From positions 806,001 through 870,000 of the forward strand of contig JAULSR010000004.1 of the NCBI GenBank assembly GCA_030512295.1: a stretch of DNA of 64,000 nucleotides. Reading direction: 5' to 3'. This DNA is from Bombardia bombarda (Eukaryota > Ascomycota > Sordariomycetes > Sordariales > Lasiosphaeriaceae). Each line of letters opens with the position of its first letter. The stretch's first letter is position 1. Shown here one piece after another: positions 43,409 to 55,382 of this stretch. The translations under genes were made by a program, and so were the position numbers. The notes beneath the pieces were generated by a model. That model saw only the letters and a program-made list of their open reading frames with translations. It did no database searches and had not been told where the DNA came from.

Positions 43409-45320
43409 ATGTCTTCCTCAGGAAGTGCAGCGGCCGGCGCGCCGACAGGAAGTGCATCCACTGGGGCGCAGGGAGCTGGAGCCGGAGCTGGAGCGGCAGC
43501 TGGGGCCGGGGCCGGTGCGGCCACTGGGGCGGCGGCGACCGACAGCATAGACCCAGGTGTCGTGAACGAGCTGCTCTCACACCACCTGCTCCTCGTCCTG
43601 GGCGTCATATCCGCCGCGCTGCTGGTCTGGAGGTTCTCGACCCTGTTCCATAGATACGTGCGGACCGTGTCGTGCCTAAACAACGACAAGCAGCGCTACT
43701 TCGCCAGGGCTTCCGAAAGGGTTTCATGGTTCAAGAAGAACATCCTCTACTCGCCCATCTTCAGCAAGCGCCACAACCGCGAATTCCAGATCAGCTCAGC
43801 CGTCAACGTCGGCACGCTGCCCACGCGGATGCAGCTCGTCTTTCTCATCGGCTACTTTGCCACAAACATCGCATTCTGCGTGATCACCATCGACTACTCC
43901 AGCCCAAGGGTCACCGCGCTCATCAGGAACCGGACCGGCTACCTCTCTCTCGTCAACATGATCCCCCTGTTTCTCATGGCTGGCCGGAACAACCCTCTCA
44001 TCAACCTACTCGGCATCTCGTTTGACACCTTCAACCTCATCCACCGATGGCTGGGACGTATCGTGGCGCTCGAGGCTCTCGCCCACACTCTTGCCTTTTT
44101 CGTCGGCTCGGCTTCGACTAAGGGCTGGTATGTCGCCTTCCAGGGAGTCATCAAGACTCCCTACCTGCTGTATGGCTTTATCGTATGTATCACTCACCCA
44201 CCTCTCCCCCCCCAAACGATGATGACTGACCCTCTCCCCCCAGGCAACATGCGCCTTCGTCCTCATCGCCATCCAAGCAACCAGCATCTTCCGCCACGCC
44301 TTCTACGAGACCTTCAAGATCCTGCACATCGGCCTCGCCATCGCCTCCATCGTCGGGCTCTACTACCACCTCGACCTCAAGCACCTGCCCCAGATCCAGT
44401 ACCTCTACCCCGTCATCGTCCTCTGGGCCCTCGACCGCTCCGCCCGCTTCCTCCGCCTCGGCTACCGCAACCTCGGCGCCGGCGGCACCAAGACCCTCGT
44501 CGAGGCCCTCCCGGGGGGCGCCTGCCGCGTCACCGTCACCATGGCCCGCCCGTGGCGCTTCGAGCCCGGCCAGCACGCCTACCTCTACATGCCCTCCGTC
44601 AGCCTCTGGCAGTCGCACCCCTTCTCCGTCGCCTGGAGTGAGGACTCGGACCCCCTGAACAATTTCAGCAGCAGTGAGAAAGAAATGGCGCTGGAGCACG
44701 ACATCCTCGCCAAGCGCAAGACCACCCTGTCCTTCATCATCCGCGGCCGCACCGGCTTCACCGGCGACCTCTACAGCCGCGCCGCCGCGCGCCCCGACGG
44801 CAAGCTCGTCACCCGCTGCCTGGTCGAGGGCCCCTACGGCGGCCTGCACCGCATGCACAGCTACGGCACCGTCATGCTCTTCGCCGGCGGCGTCGGCATC
44901 ACGCAGGCGGTGCCGCACGTGCGCGACCTCGTCGCCGCCCACGCCAACGGCACCGCCGCCACGCGCCGCCTCGTCCTCGTCTGGACCATCCAGAGCCCCG
45001 AGCACCTCGAGTGGATCCGGCCCTGGATGACCGAGATCCTGGCCATGGACAAGCGCCGGGATGTGCTGCGGATCATGCTGTTTGTGAGCCGGCCGCGGTC
45101 GACAAAGGAGATCCACAGCCCGAGCGCGACGGTGCAGATGTTCCCCGGCAGGCCGAACGTGGACACGTTGATCGGGCTGGAGATGGAGAATCAGATTGGC
45201 ACGATGGGCGTGTCGGTTTGTGGGCCGGGGGCGTTGAGTGATGAGGTGAGGAGGGGGGTGCGGAATAGGATCGGGGGAGGGGGGGCTATTGATTTTGTGG
45301 ATGAGGCGTTTTCGTGGTAG
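43409..45320 (+). CDS. Ferric-reductase-like transmembrane flavocytochrome (FRE family)
   Basis: Exons 43409-44182 and 44244-45320 give 616 residues; the intron (GTATGT to CCCCAG) falls inside a membrane helix and keeps phase 0. After a Gly/Ala-rich N-terminus (about 1-45) come membrane helices, including HHLLLVLGVISAALLVW, LVFLIGYFATNIAFCVI, IVALEALAHTLAFFVG, ATCAFVLIAIQATS and LHIGLAIASIVGLYYH. His residues suited to bis-heme ligation lie in the HRWLGRIVALEALAH and HIGLAIASIVGLYYHL helices. The cytosolic half has an FAD site (LWQSHPFSVAW), a GPYGG loop, the NADPH-binding FAGGVGIT motif and a C-terminal VSVCGPGALSDEV. By family it passes electrons from NADPH through FAD and heme to Fe(III) or another metal at the cell surface. 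EF hands are absent, arguing against the Nox5 type. No ferroxidase/permease neighbour is present, so an iron-uptake role is not supported by context. Confidence 0.93.
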
Positions 45321-47105
45321 ATTGAGGGTACGGTTGATGATATGCAGTGTGTTTTGCTTGCATACCTTAAGGTTACTACCTACCTGGTACTGCCTTGTCG
45401 TTCTTTTTTTTTCTTTTCGTGGACATACATATTGTTTGATCTGGGTGTTGTGTGCTTTTCTTTTCCTTTGTTGCATGGTCAACTCAGCTGGTGAAATGGC
45501 ATTCGGAGGAAGGAAGAGGGACGTATTTGGATTTGTACATGATCTGATTCTTGATGAACAGTGGCATGGAGAGATCTGTGTTGTTCATTCTACTTGGTGG
45601 CTTGGGAGGAGGTTGAATTCGAGGTGCCCACATGGGCTGTTAGGTCGGCGGTATACTGGGAAGCTCCTGCTTTGTTTGTTCAGTCACTAGCAACCGGCCT
45701 TAAGCATCCATCTAACGTCTTTATCTTCAAAATATTGCTTGCTTTCTAATACCGCTTAAGGTACAGCATAGGGCAATAAGTTTGGTAACAACCCCATGGT
45801 TACCAACCATCGCAAGGGTGGGAACGTCGGTATATTCTGCCATTTCTTTCGAATGCTTTGGTTGCTATATTTATGGAGGTCAAGTCTCATAATGAATGCC
45901 TACCGTAAGTCCAGTAGCTCATTCATGGATTGGATGGCGGGGCTACACCTGGGATCAGAGGCACAGGGTTGTTCAAGGCCACCATGTGGACAAGTGCTCG
46001 TTCCTTGAACAGTCCCCAAGCGCAGGTATCATGGAATACCATCTATAGATGTACCCGCGCCAGCAGATTTGTTATTAGACGAATCTCCCCCAGAAATTTA
46101 AGGTGAAGAAAACAAACTCCCCTAACAGCGGGGCTTTTGACGGTACTTGGTGCAGCAGATTGGTAACCCCCGAGTCGCACCTGGCTATCAGTATGGCTGC
46201 TCAGCTGATGGTGCCGTCCAAGGAAGCTACGGTGGAGGTCAGCTTGGAGGGGTGGGGGGATAGCGGGTCGGAGTCTTGGCCTTGGGTCAACCCACCCACC
46301 CCTTCAATGGTTCCCGTGCCCCTTGTTCGCCTGACGTATGCAGTCATCTTGTGGAGGGGTATGGACGGAGAAGTCGACTTGATTACCCATGTGTTTCCTA
46401 CACCTCTTCTTTCTCCTATGGATCGCACGGCTTGTTCTATTCAAGACGAACTTCAAGGCTGTTGTGTATCCGCTACCGTCCTTAGCTACGTACCTGGGCA
46501 AGTACCCTTTAGTACTACCGTTTGTACCTTCCTTGAGAATTGCCGGCACAAAGCGAAGCTTCCACCAATACTTTCAATACCGAAGCAGGCAGCGTAGCAA
46601 CCGCCGACGGCCTGACCCCAACTTACACTAGATTTAAGTACCCTACGTAGTAGTGAGTCGCCGACTTCGTGCATACCCCCCTGCCATCCCGTCCGCCCGC
46701 CCCTTCTGCTCTTCTGCAACCGGCCCGGCACTACTTGAACCGACCGACCTTCACCCAGCTCTCGAAATATTGAACAAGGGAGCTCCGCTCGACGGCCTGT
46801 TACTACATCACTGATCACCTCATTGCGACGGACAAGCAAACAAATAGCTCTCTCAGTGATCGATATCCAAGCCAACGGCAAAGTCGAAGCTGGGCTGCCA
46901 GTGTCTGCTCTCATCCTTCCCGCCATCACCGACCGCCCTCTACCAAAGCAGAGCGCCCAAGCCTAGCCACGCGACGCAACGCAACACAACAAACGGAACT
47001 CGAGCAAAAAAACCGCCTCGTTATTTCCTTCTCTTCCGCTTCTACACAGAGGGGCACCGGTAGCATAAACCACGACGGTCACGAACCCCAGCAGCAGCAG
47101 CAGCC
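45321..47105. other. Gene-free 1.8 kb between the ferric reductase and Yippee genes
   Basis: Includes a 164-codon open frame at 46103-46597 (+) with no recognisable domain, which I do not accept as a gene. CTACCTACCTGGTAC occurs at about 45376-45390. The last 400 bases are C-rich and probably form the Yippee gene promoter and leader. Confidence 0.5.
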
Positions 47106-47510
47106 ATGGGTCTCTCCTACAATACATACCTAAACAGTAACAAAATTTACGGTTGCAAGAACTGCAAGACGCACCTGGCTAACCACGAGGAGATTGTCAG
47201 CAGGGTATGTTGCTTACCGTCTCTCACTATCACTATCACACCAAAATCACCACTGGCTAACCAAACCACTCCCAAGAACTTCCGCGGCCAACACGGCAAA
47301 GCCTACCTGTTCAACACGGTCGTCAACGTCGACGCCGGCGAGCCCAGCGAGCGCAACATGACGACGGGCCGCCACATTGTGCGCGACATCACGTGCCGCC
47401 AGTGCAAGGAGACGGTCGGCTGGAAGTATGATAAGGCGTACGAGGCCAGCGAGAAGTACAAGGAGGGCAAGTTCATCCTCGAGGCCGAGCTGCTCTGTAC
47501 TGTCAACTAG
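47106..47510 (+). CDS. Yippee-like zinc-binding protein
   Basis: Exons 47106-47204 and 47277-47510 give 110 residues, the usual Yippee length. The two CXXC zinc half-sites are present: YGCKNCKTHLANHEEIVSR in exon 1 and DITCRQCKETVGWKY in exon 2. The family signature FRGQHGKAYLFN lies directly after the intron, which runs GTATGT to CCCAAG and keeps phase 0. The fold is the Mis18/RIT1-type single zinc domain. Yeast Moh1 belongs here; in yeast and animals members associate with GID/CTLH E3 ligase components and with nuclear structures, but the role in this fungus is not shown by the sequence. The whole domain makes up the protein, with no extension. CAGCAGCAGCAGCC immediately precedes the ATG. 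Confidence 0.97.
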   Translation: MGLSYNTYLNSNKIYGCKNCKTHLANHEEIVSRVCCLPSLTITITPKSPLANQTTPKNFRGQHGKAYLFNTVVNVDAGEPSERNMTTGRHIVRDITCRQCKETVGWKYDKAYEASEKYKEGKFILEAELLCTVN

Positions 47511-48413
47511 GAGGAGGCTCGCTCCTTGGGATATTACGATACTACGAACACCATGGCCGGATCAGACGAAATACGACGAGGCGACAGCTGGGTAGCAGTG
47601 ACAACAGGACAGGAACGGCCGGCATAGGGACAGAGCGGGGTAACAGGACAGAGCGAGGCAGCAGGACAGGACGAGGCAGGTTCGGCATAGGAACATGACG
47701 CGACAAACAGGGTCGAATAGGTATAATGATAGTTGATGTGTGTGACCGAGTGGTGGACTGAGTAGAAGATCAGGTGGCCAACGATCCAGCTAGGCGGGTT
47801 TTCTCTTTGGGTTTCTCTTGGGGGGTTTTAACTTTTCGCCCTCGTGGTAGCATTCAGGGTTATCAACTGTTGGGTTGATTGGAATGGAGATCGGCGGATA
47901 ACTTGGAGCATATATCCACGCCTTGTGGGAACGTGGAGATGAGATTCGGAAGGATTCATGCTCCGCAGCATCACGGTGTACGCCAGCCCCAGATGGTTAT
48001 TCGCAGGAAGCGTTGTCTTTCTTCATTCTTTCTTTATTGCATTTTCTCTCCATTTTTTGTTCTTTCTTGATCTCTGCACATTCATTTACAATCGGGAGCA
48101 TCACTGCATATAGGGACCGGGGGTCATGAGAGGGGCGAGAGGTTGCTGGGTAGGTAGGCAGGCTGGTACCTGCCCATAACTGGTTTGTTTTTTTCACTCT
48201 CAGCGAGATACTTACTATGGGTTGTTTTCGGCCGGTGGATTTTTAGTTTCTTTTGCAACAGTATAGAGTCCAATGAAATCTAGACACAGATATCATCTTT
48301 TGTTCTGTTATCACACATGCTGTTTCTGTGATCTAAAAGCTGATGATACCTTCCTCCCGAATTGTTTGCTTCATCCGAAAGAGCAAAATATCGGCCGCTT
48401 GAAAAACAAATCC
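47511..48413. other. Convergent intergenic region
   Basis: The 3' flanks of the Yippee and zinc-finger genes. GGACAG/AGCGAGGCA-type words recur at 47610-47680 without a clear unit. No gene is seen. Confidence 0.5.
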
Positions 48414-49432
48414 TCATCGTTTGGAAAAGCCAGCTTTTCGTCCACCGCGGCCAAAGCGAATGCTGGGCGGTATGAACTGAAGTGACGACATTGCGCCGGC
48501 AAGGTTGTCCATCTCAACGTCAGGCGGCGGTGCCTTCTCAGGGCTCTTTGGTCGATCGGCAGCAGCAGCAGCGGTGACGACGCCGTCCATTGCTTCTCCT
48601 TGATGCTTCTTCTCTGTGCAATCCCCATCTGACTTGTCCATAGCGACGACGGCGGCGGCTGCTGCTGGGTTCTGTGCTGCCCGAGCAGCAGCAGCTTTCG
48701 CCGCGGCTGCTGTCGATGTGACGCTGGATCTCCGCCGGTGGGAGTGGCCACCTTCCAGCAGCAAGGACCGCCGCCCATCGATGCCGTCACGTGTGACGGC
48801 AAAGAAGAAGTTCTTTGGGTACATGTGCTTGTCAATCAGATGCATGCGCCGCTTCTGTGGTGTCATGCATTTTCGCTCACAAGTCTCCATGAAGCAAGCG
48901 TACTGAATGTGGGTGAGGTGGTTAGCTAATAGACGGGGAAAAGGAAGAATGAATGCAGAAGTAAACAAATGGTTGGAGGAATAAAAGGCGTAAGTAAGGG
49001 ACGGATGGCAAAGCGGAACAGACGTACAGTGTGTTCTCCCCTCTCCCTCCTCACGGTAGCAAAGGAGTCATGGTTTTCCTCAATGTGTAAGCCGAGCAGA
49101 TGGGCTGCCGGGAAGTTCTTGCGACACTCCAGGCACCTGTTCGTATGGGTCTTGTGATAGTGAGCCTCATACTCGTCGTACGTGGCAAACACCAGCGGCT
49201 CCTTGTGGGGCGGTAGCGAGCAGCGCATTTCGACCCCGGTGCTGTTATTATCGTTTTCTGACGGGTCTAGCTCGGTTATTTTGTAGGCTGGTGACAGAGT
49301 GACCTTGTCGCCGGCGTGGACGACAGGATGATTCAGTCCATCTGCGCCGCCGTTGCTGTTGCTGTATAGGGATGCCGAGGCCGCTTGGGTCGGATCTGAT
49401 ATTTCCTCTTCAGGCTCGCGTGAGCGCTTCAT
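48414..49432 (-). CDS. C2H2 zinc-finger protein, ZNF511-like
   Basis: Minus-strand exons 49432-49028 and 48902-48414 give 297 residues. Exon 1 begins MKRSREPEEE and carries MRCSLPPHKEPLVF...YHKTH and CLECRKNFPAAHLLGLHIEENH, and ends at GEHT. Exon 2 continues with YACFMETCERKCMTPQKRRMHLIDKHMYPKNFFF. The Cys/His spacing, with three fingers of which the last is followed by H-x-YP-x-x-F-F-F, is the arrangement seen in ZNF511 proteins. The C-terminal 110 residues are low complexity (Ala runs, His-Arg-Arg-Arg, then acidic) and close with SIRFGRGGRKAGFSKR. It is probably nuclear and nucleic-acid binding; its targets are unknown. The intron runs from GTACGT to CATTCAG. Confidence in the family is good, in function low. 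Confidence 0.88.
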
Positions 49433-50820
49433 CCTTTCTGTGCGAGCTTGATGTTTGGGTGTTTGTGATGTTATGCGCGCGCGGACAGAACAGACAGACA
49501 GTCAGGCAAGATGGACAGACGAGTTGACACGCAGGTTTACAGATACACGACAGATAGAGACAACCGGTCTGGAGGGCAAGTTACTTTTAGGTGCGAGCGC
49601 TCATCTAGTTAGGTACCTTGGATATTAATTCCAGGTCTGTTGCTGTTCGAGGTGTTGGTTTTGATGGATAAGGTAGGTAAGTAGTCAAATAGTGGCGCAG
49701 CGTCTCCGTTGTCCCGTTCTACAGGCTGTATGTATATTTTGCTTCGGAGTCTCACAAGATAGGTGGTCGTGTGGTGTGTCCCCGACTCTTTCAGGTTGAT
49801 GATGACGAGGGTGAGTATACCTCGGGTAGATTCTGAGTACCTACCTTATTTAGGTACCGTACCTTTGGATGATGCGGATGGCCTGAGAGGGGCCACGCAA
49901 AATCGATCGCCAAAGTACTAACAGGCTTTGCCTGTTATTAGGGCATGTAGAGCTATGGAATTTACCAAATTAAAAATAAGGTTCACTAACAGTGGTACCA
50001 TCGATGACCTGGACGCTCTTTTCCGATTTTTCAGGAAGGCGCGTCGGATCATAGGAGCCCGTACCATCTTGTCGCAAGTCGGTAGGTGATGAGATCACAG
50101 GCAGAGGACCATGCTAGAGCTTGGTCTCCGCACGAGCCAGTGTCTGGCGCCCCAGCGGCCTTTGCAGGCGGCGTCCACGGGTGGGTGGCAGGGTGCCGAT
50201 CCATTGCCCCAACCGGTCGACGCTGATTGGACGCGCGAAAGTTTACAGAGGGGCTTGGCTCTCACGCCTGGGGCGTTCGGGGTCCAACGTCGAATGGTCC
50301 AATGCAGATACCTATGAATGGATCGCTCGTGAATCCCTTCGTCAACCGGTCTTGAACCTTGCTGTGTTGCTCAGCGCGCTTTTCGGTCGCGCACCAATTT
50401 CCCTTTTAGCTTTCCGGATACCAAACGATAGACGGACGTCGCCGCCTGCTTCCGGGTTTTCCTCTTTCTCTTTCAGAAGGAAATGTGCTTCTTCCTAGCC
50501 GTCGCCAATCCGCCTCCAGCTGCCGCACAACGCAACGCCCCTCTTCGCAGCACCCCCCAAAAAGTCTCCAGAGTTTCCAGAGTTAGACCCGCCAAAGCCT
50601 GCCAGCCAAAGAGTGATGGATCGTTTCCAGAACCGCTCTTCCTCGTTGAGTTTGTGTGAGCCACGCTCTTCTTGAGCGCCGCAGCGGCTCTCTCTCTCTT
50701 TCCTACGCCACCGCACTCCGGCTCCAAGGTGCCTTTGCAGCCAGTTCGCTGCGTCATTCAACTGTGGCCACTGGGCTTCGGGCACCTCGCCGCTGCGACA
50801 AACGGGCAAAAAACGGCGCA
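49433..50820. other. Divergent promoter region between the zinc-finger gene and the EST1-like gene
   Basis: Contains TTAGGTACCTTGG at about 49609-49621 and GTACCTACCTTATTTAGGTACCGTACC near 49838-49863, both palindrome-like. A small repeated word CAGAGTTTCCAGAGTT occurs at about 50567-50583. No gene is seen; frames of up to 174 codons lack domain signals. Confidence 0.5.
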
Positions 50821-53800
50821 ATGGCAACGACGGGCGCAATGGCGCCAACTGCCGACGACCTTTGGAAGTGAGCGCCCCTGCCCAAACAATTGCTTTGCCC
50901 CTGTTCTCAGTCATCATCTCCTTTGCGCCTACCCACTTGCTTGCCTGCGTACATACCTGCCTGTTGTCGCCAATTGCGAATTCGCCGCCACTGGCTTGTG
51001 CGACTCGAATAACACTCACCTACAACCTAAGGTAGTTCTTGATTACTGACATTGAGAGGAAAATTAGGCAAGCGCAGAAAGTGCGCCTTGCAATTGTAAA
51101 GGAGCTCGATCACATCCAGCATGGCGGTCCTGGCGCCAACGAGACCGTTCGCTTCGAGAAGGTCGAGAAGCTTATGGAAAAGTGAGCCTTCGTCAACTCA
51201 ACGTCGCTGGTAGACTAACTCTCTGCCAGCTACCGCCTTCACTGCGTCGGCACAATTTGGGCCGACATTCGCGCGGCGAACGACAAGCATGTCGAAGATA
51301 TTCTCTGGCAAGTCCATAGCAACGTCAGCAAAGCGTACAGAGTGGTTATCGCCAGACTGCAGGGCTCCGACCACGTTGTGCTGAAGCGCAAGGTTGAGAA
51401 GCTCTATCTTTCCTACATCAAGACGACACAGTACTTCTACAAGGGGTACCTGCAGCGTGTTTGCGCCCGCTACAACATGAAGGAGCTTCGGCGTATTGCA
51501 CGCCTCGCCGAGCTTGAGGATATGTCCGTGCCAGACCAGGACAGAGTTGATGCTGCCGCCGAGGGTCTCGAGGAAATTGTCGCCCTTTCTTGTCAGCAGA
51601 CGCTTGTCTCCCTTGGTGATCTGGCCAGATATCGGACTCTGATACGAACCAAGGACCGTCGTTGGGACACTGCCTTGACATACTATGCCTTGGCAAACGA
51701 GCTGGTCCCGGAATCCGGCTATGGTCATCACCAGTGCAGCGTGGTCTATCTCGAGACAGAAAACCATCTCGAGGTCGTATATCATCTGTATCGAGCCATG
51801 GCGTGTGATAAGCCGCATCCGAATGCTGCGCATAATCTAAAGCGTGCTTTTCGAGATCCCCAATCTCGAAGGACTAGGTCTATTAGAGGCACCAATGATG
51901 CTCTGATTTCATGGTTCATCAAGTTACATGCCTCCTACTACAAGGGTAAGGAATTCCCCGGACGAAAGGAGCTTGAAGATGAGGTTGATCATCGTCTATC
52001 CATGGCGATGAAATCGGGTACAAACCCTGATATCGACATGGGCCTGCTGAAGATGGTCTTGATTAATATCACTGCCTACGTGGTTAGCAAGGAAAAGATT
52101 GATGGTAAGACTGTCCACCCAATATCTTCTCAAACTGTTACTAATTTGGCCAGCGGAATGGACGGATGACGGATCCCGTTCTTGCCAATTCATCCTATCA
52201 TTGAACATTCGCACGATCCACACAATTGCGCGCCTCCTCCGAGAGGAGCTTCAGGAACTTGTTCAGCGCGAATCTACAACCTCCGCATCAGAAACCCCCC
52301 AAGAAGGAGAATCAAGCAATTATCCTTCTGCCTTTCACCGCATACTACCTTTACTGCGCGTGTATATGGTCTGGCTATGCTTTTATGGCTCAGACCTCGT
52401 GGATTTCAAGGATCACCTTGAGCCACAGTTCGGAAACATGTGTAGGACACTGGGCCAAACGTTGACACTCTTGTACGAGTTGCTGAGCAAGGAGCTGGAT
52501 TCTGATGCGATTGTGCCTTGGCGCTTTCCTGAGGATGAGGAGACCCTAGGCATAAATTGCCTGGCTGGTCCGAATCTCGATGGCCGTCAACTTCATTATC
52601 ATCCTATTACGAAGAAGCCCAAATCTCGAGCCGAAGATTCTCCTGACCTTACCTTCACGGCGAATTTGATTTCCCTGACGCGTGGTTATAGCATTATGGG
52701 CTCTGCCTTTGATCTCGCTGAAAAGTCGAAGTTTCCCTTCATGATCTTGAAAGCCAAGAAGCAGCCACGCGAGCTTACAGTCTTCGTGTACACGGAAGGC
52801 GGAAAGCCGGAACCCACTTCATACCAATCGCCCCATCAGTCCCCAATTCCCGCGGATCAGACGAATACAGTCGCTCTGCATACACCTGCGACTGTACCCG
52901 TTACGGTGCAGAAATTTCCTGCACAAGTATCAGCGGGATCTCCTCCAAACGACTCTGAAGGATTTTCAGACGACGACCAATTTTACGTGGCTCCCGTAGA
53001 AAAGGCTGGCGGTGCCGTCAGTCCTAGAGAAGTTGGGGTTTCTGGTCCGACGGAAGTAGCTCTTGTTGCTGGATTTTCAGGCATCGAAAACCAGCTCTTC
53101 AAGATTCTTGACGGTTTCTTGGTCCCCCCGGAAATCCCCAAACATAATCCAGTCTCCGAAGCCAAGGTAGATGCCCATGGACAAGACAAAACATCATATG
53201 GAATGGGATCGACAACAGCTGGCGAGGTATTTGGATCTGGTGCCCCAACCAGCCCTGTTTCTGGCTCGGCCAATGCAAAGGCATTTCCAACTTTGCCTTG
53301 GGATTACTTCTACACTCCTGCGCCTGTTGACGGCAACCTGCGGAAATCTGCCACGGGAAATGCTCCGAACGATTGGAGAACCATTTACTCATTGTCTGTA
53401 CGCCCTAGTACCTCGGGCAGCGCAGCAGCACAGCCACAAGGTAATGGAAAGATGAACCAGCCTTTTGAGAACCACACCGGGGTTCAGTCACAACAGTGGT
53501 ACGGCGGTATACCTCCACCGGGCCTCACAGGCCAACATGGGGTTTCGGGGCAGCCATGGCCTTCGAAAACGGATCGCGATTATGATGACCGCGTGAACCA
53601 GTCGCTGCAGGGTCATCTTAGAACGTCATCCAATGTCGCTCAGCCTACTACTTGGAGTTCTCCAGCAGGCCAGTGGCAACTGGGCCAGCATGCGACCAAA
53701 GCCCATGCTGCCCCTACCAACTCTCCATTTTCGTTCATGGCCTTCTCCGGCAACACCTCAAGCTTGCCTCAGGTGAACAGCCCATGGGGTGTTCCGATGA

Positions 53801-54321
53801 AGGCACAAGGAGGGACTTATGCACATCCCTCGCCTTCTGCGGTTAGCGGCAGTTCTCCGTTGGGGGCCGGGTCCACCTATTCAGGGACTATGAATCACAG
53901 TCCAGGCATTCCATATAGCAACGGAAGTGCCTATGATGATACAATGGCCCATGGACGTAATGGTATGACATCGCCAGCCGATCGCAATTATGCACTTGGC
54001 CAGGCCGCCACCGGTCCATATGCTGCCGCCGCCAACGCTGCTGAAGAATATCAAAGACGGGCACTAATGAGCGCCTGGGTTGATGACTACAGGCCGGCAG
54101 GGATGTCTGCTACTGCTGGTGGTGCTGTCCCGACCGGGCACACTGTAGTTGTCGATAATAACAGGCGGGCCAGCTACTACCAAGGCGAGAACCAGTCTCC
54201 TGTCTATACCGCTGGGAGACCGGGTTCGGGTAGTAACAGCTTGAAGTCGGCGATCCAGCAGAAGCAGGCAGGTGCGAGATTCGACGGCAAGAATAAGCCT
54301 ACGAATATACCCAGGCGTTGA
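50821..54321 (+). CDS. EST1/SMG7-like TPR protein (telomerase / nonsense-mediated decay family)
   Basis: Exons 50821-50867, 51068-51181, 51230-52104 and 52154-54321 sum to 3204 nt, or 1067 residues. MATTGAMAPTADDLWK joins QAQKVRLAIVKEL, then EKLMEN joins YRLHCVGTIWADIRAAND, and KEKID joins AEWTDDGSR, all in frame. The N-terminal 14-3-3-like/TPR part (about 20-330) includes YLSYIKTTQYFYKGYLQR and CQQTLVSLGDLARYR, followed by the EST1 DNA/RNA-binding region with YYALANELVPESGYGHHQ, AVVYH-like YRAMACDKPHPNAAHNLKRAF and HASYYKGKEFP. The core closes near 540. The remaining 500 residues are disordered (Pro, Ser, Gly, Gln, Tyr). No PIN domain is present, so it resembles EST1/EBS1/SMG7 rather than SMG6. 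Family members recruit telomerase or bind phosphorylated UPF1; which role applies here cannot be told from sequence. Confidence 0.94.
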
Positions 54322-55382
54322 TTGGCCTGCCAGGTTGTCGTCTGCTTTGTATTTTCTTTTGCGTCTCGTAAGCTTGGCTTTCGTTGCAAAAGGCGGATGT
54401 GCCGTTTACCTGCTCGCTCATTCACCTACGGATGGGCCGACTGATTAATTTTGCCCCACGCGCCATTACCAAAGATACCAGGATGTTCCTTCTCAGGATG
54501 ATGATTATGATGCACTCGCCTGGATGGATGGATGGATCGTGTTTGGTGGTGTTTGATGGATTAGTACGGATAAGAGAAAACAGGCGGTGGTGGTCCCCCT
54601 TGGTATGTCTGATATTCTATTATTCTGCTCGTGCGGCGTTTTGACCAAATGCTAACTGACTGAGTAGCTGGTAGTGATACTAGGAGATTATACAGATCTC
54701 AATTTTCATGATCTGCGTTATAGGTTGATAGATAGTAAGAGTCAGCGATATAGGAGTCTTCAGTCTATATATAGTCTGTACGTGTGTTATGAGGTACAGG
54801 TATTTATGAGTAGTATGTGTGTGTGTATGGATTGGCTGTTTTTGTCCAGTCATTAACTCAACCATACCGCACCAATACTCATCTTACTTCATTAAAAAAA
54901 AAAACCGTTTCGCGACGGAAAATTAAAAAAAACCACTTTCTTTTCACTGGAATTGAGAAACAGAGAAAATCTGAAAGCCATGGCACAATGACGCTATATA
55001 TCGTATATATTCTATACGGTATTTGTTTGTATATCCATTTGAGATATCTATCAAGAGAATAAGTGTTTCGACGGGCCAAACCCCAAGTTGAACTGGGATA
55101 CCCTCATATCTACCTCATCAGATGATGCATGCACCTTTGTCTCTCTCCCCCTGTACTTCTTGTAATAAAGTTGAATAAAATTGCTATTGGGGGAATCTTG
55201 AAGTTGAATTTCACTGAAAATGCGAGATTTCCCCGGACACCAACGGTTTACAGATGATGAAAACCTTGCCGTTGTTGAAACCGTACCCCTGGTTCTTTTC
55301 CTGATATGCCCTTCAACGCCTTAGACAAAAAAAAATTAACAATAAAACACAACACCAACCCTAAATTAACCTAACCTGAGCT
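54322..55382. other. Convergent intergenic region, AT-rich
   Basis: The 3' flanks of the EST1-like and adenosine kinase genes. 54650-55070 is strongly AT-rich with A and T runs and GATAGATAG words. No gene is seen. Confidence 0.6.

Noticed and set aside
44190..45482. A 430-codon frame antisense to the ferric reductase second exon
   Set aside because: Same codon-bias effect; its composition (Gly, Glu, Val, Ala, Asp) is the mirror of the sense gene and no domain is visible.
46103..46597. A 164-codon frame between the ferric reductase and Yippee genes
   Set aside because: No domain, no codon bias matching neighbours, and it can occur by chance at this length; kept only as a remark.
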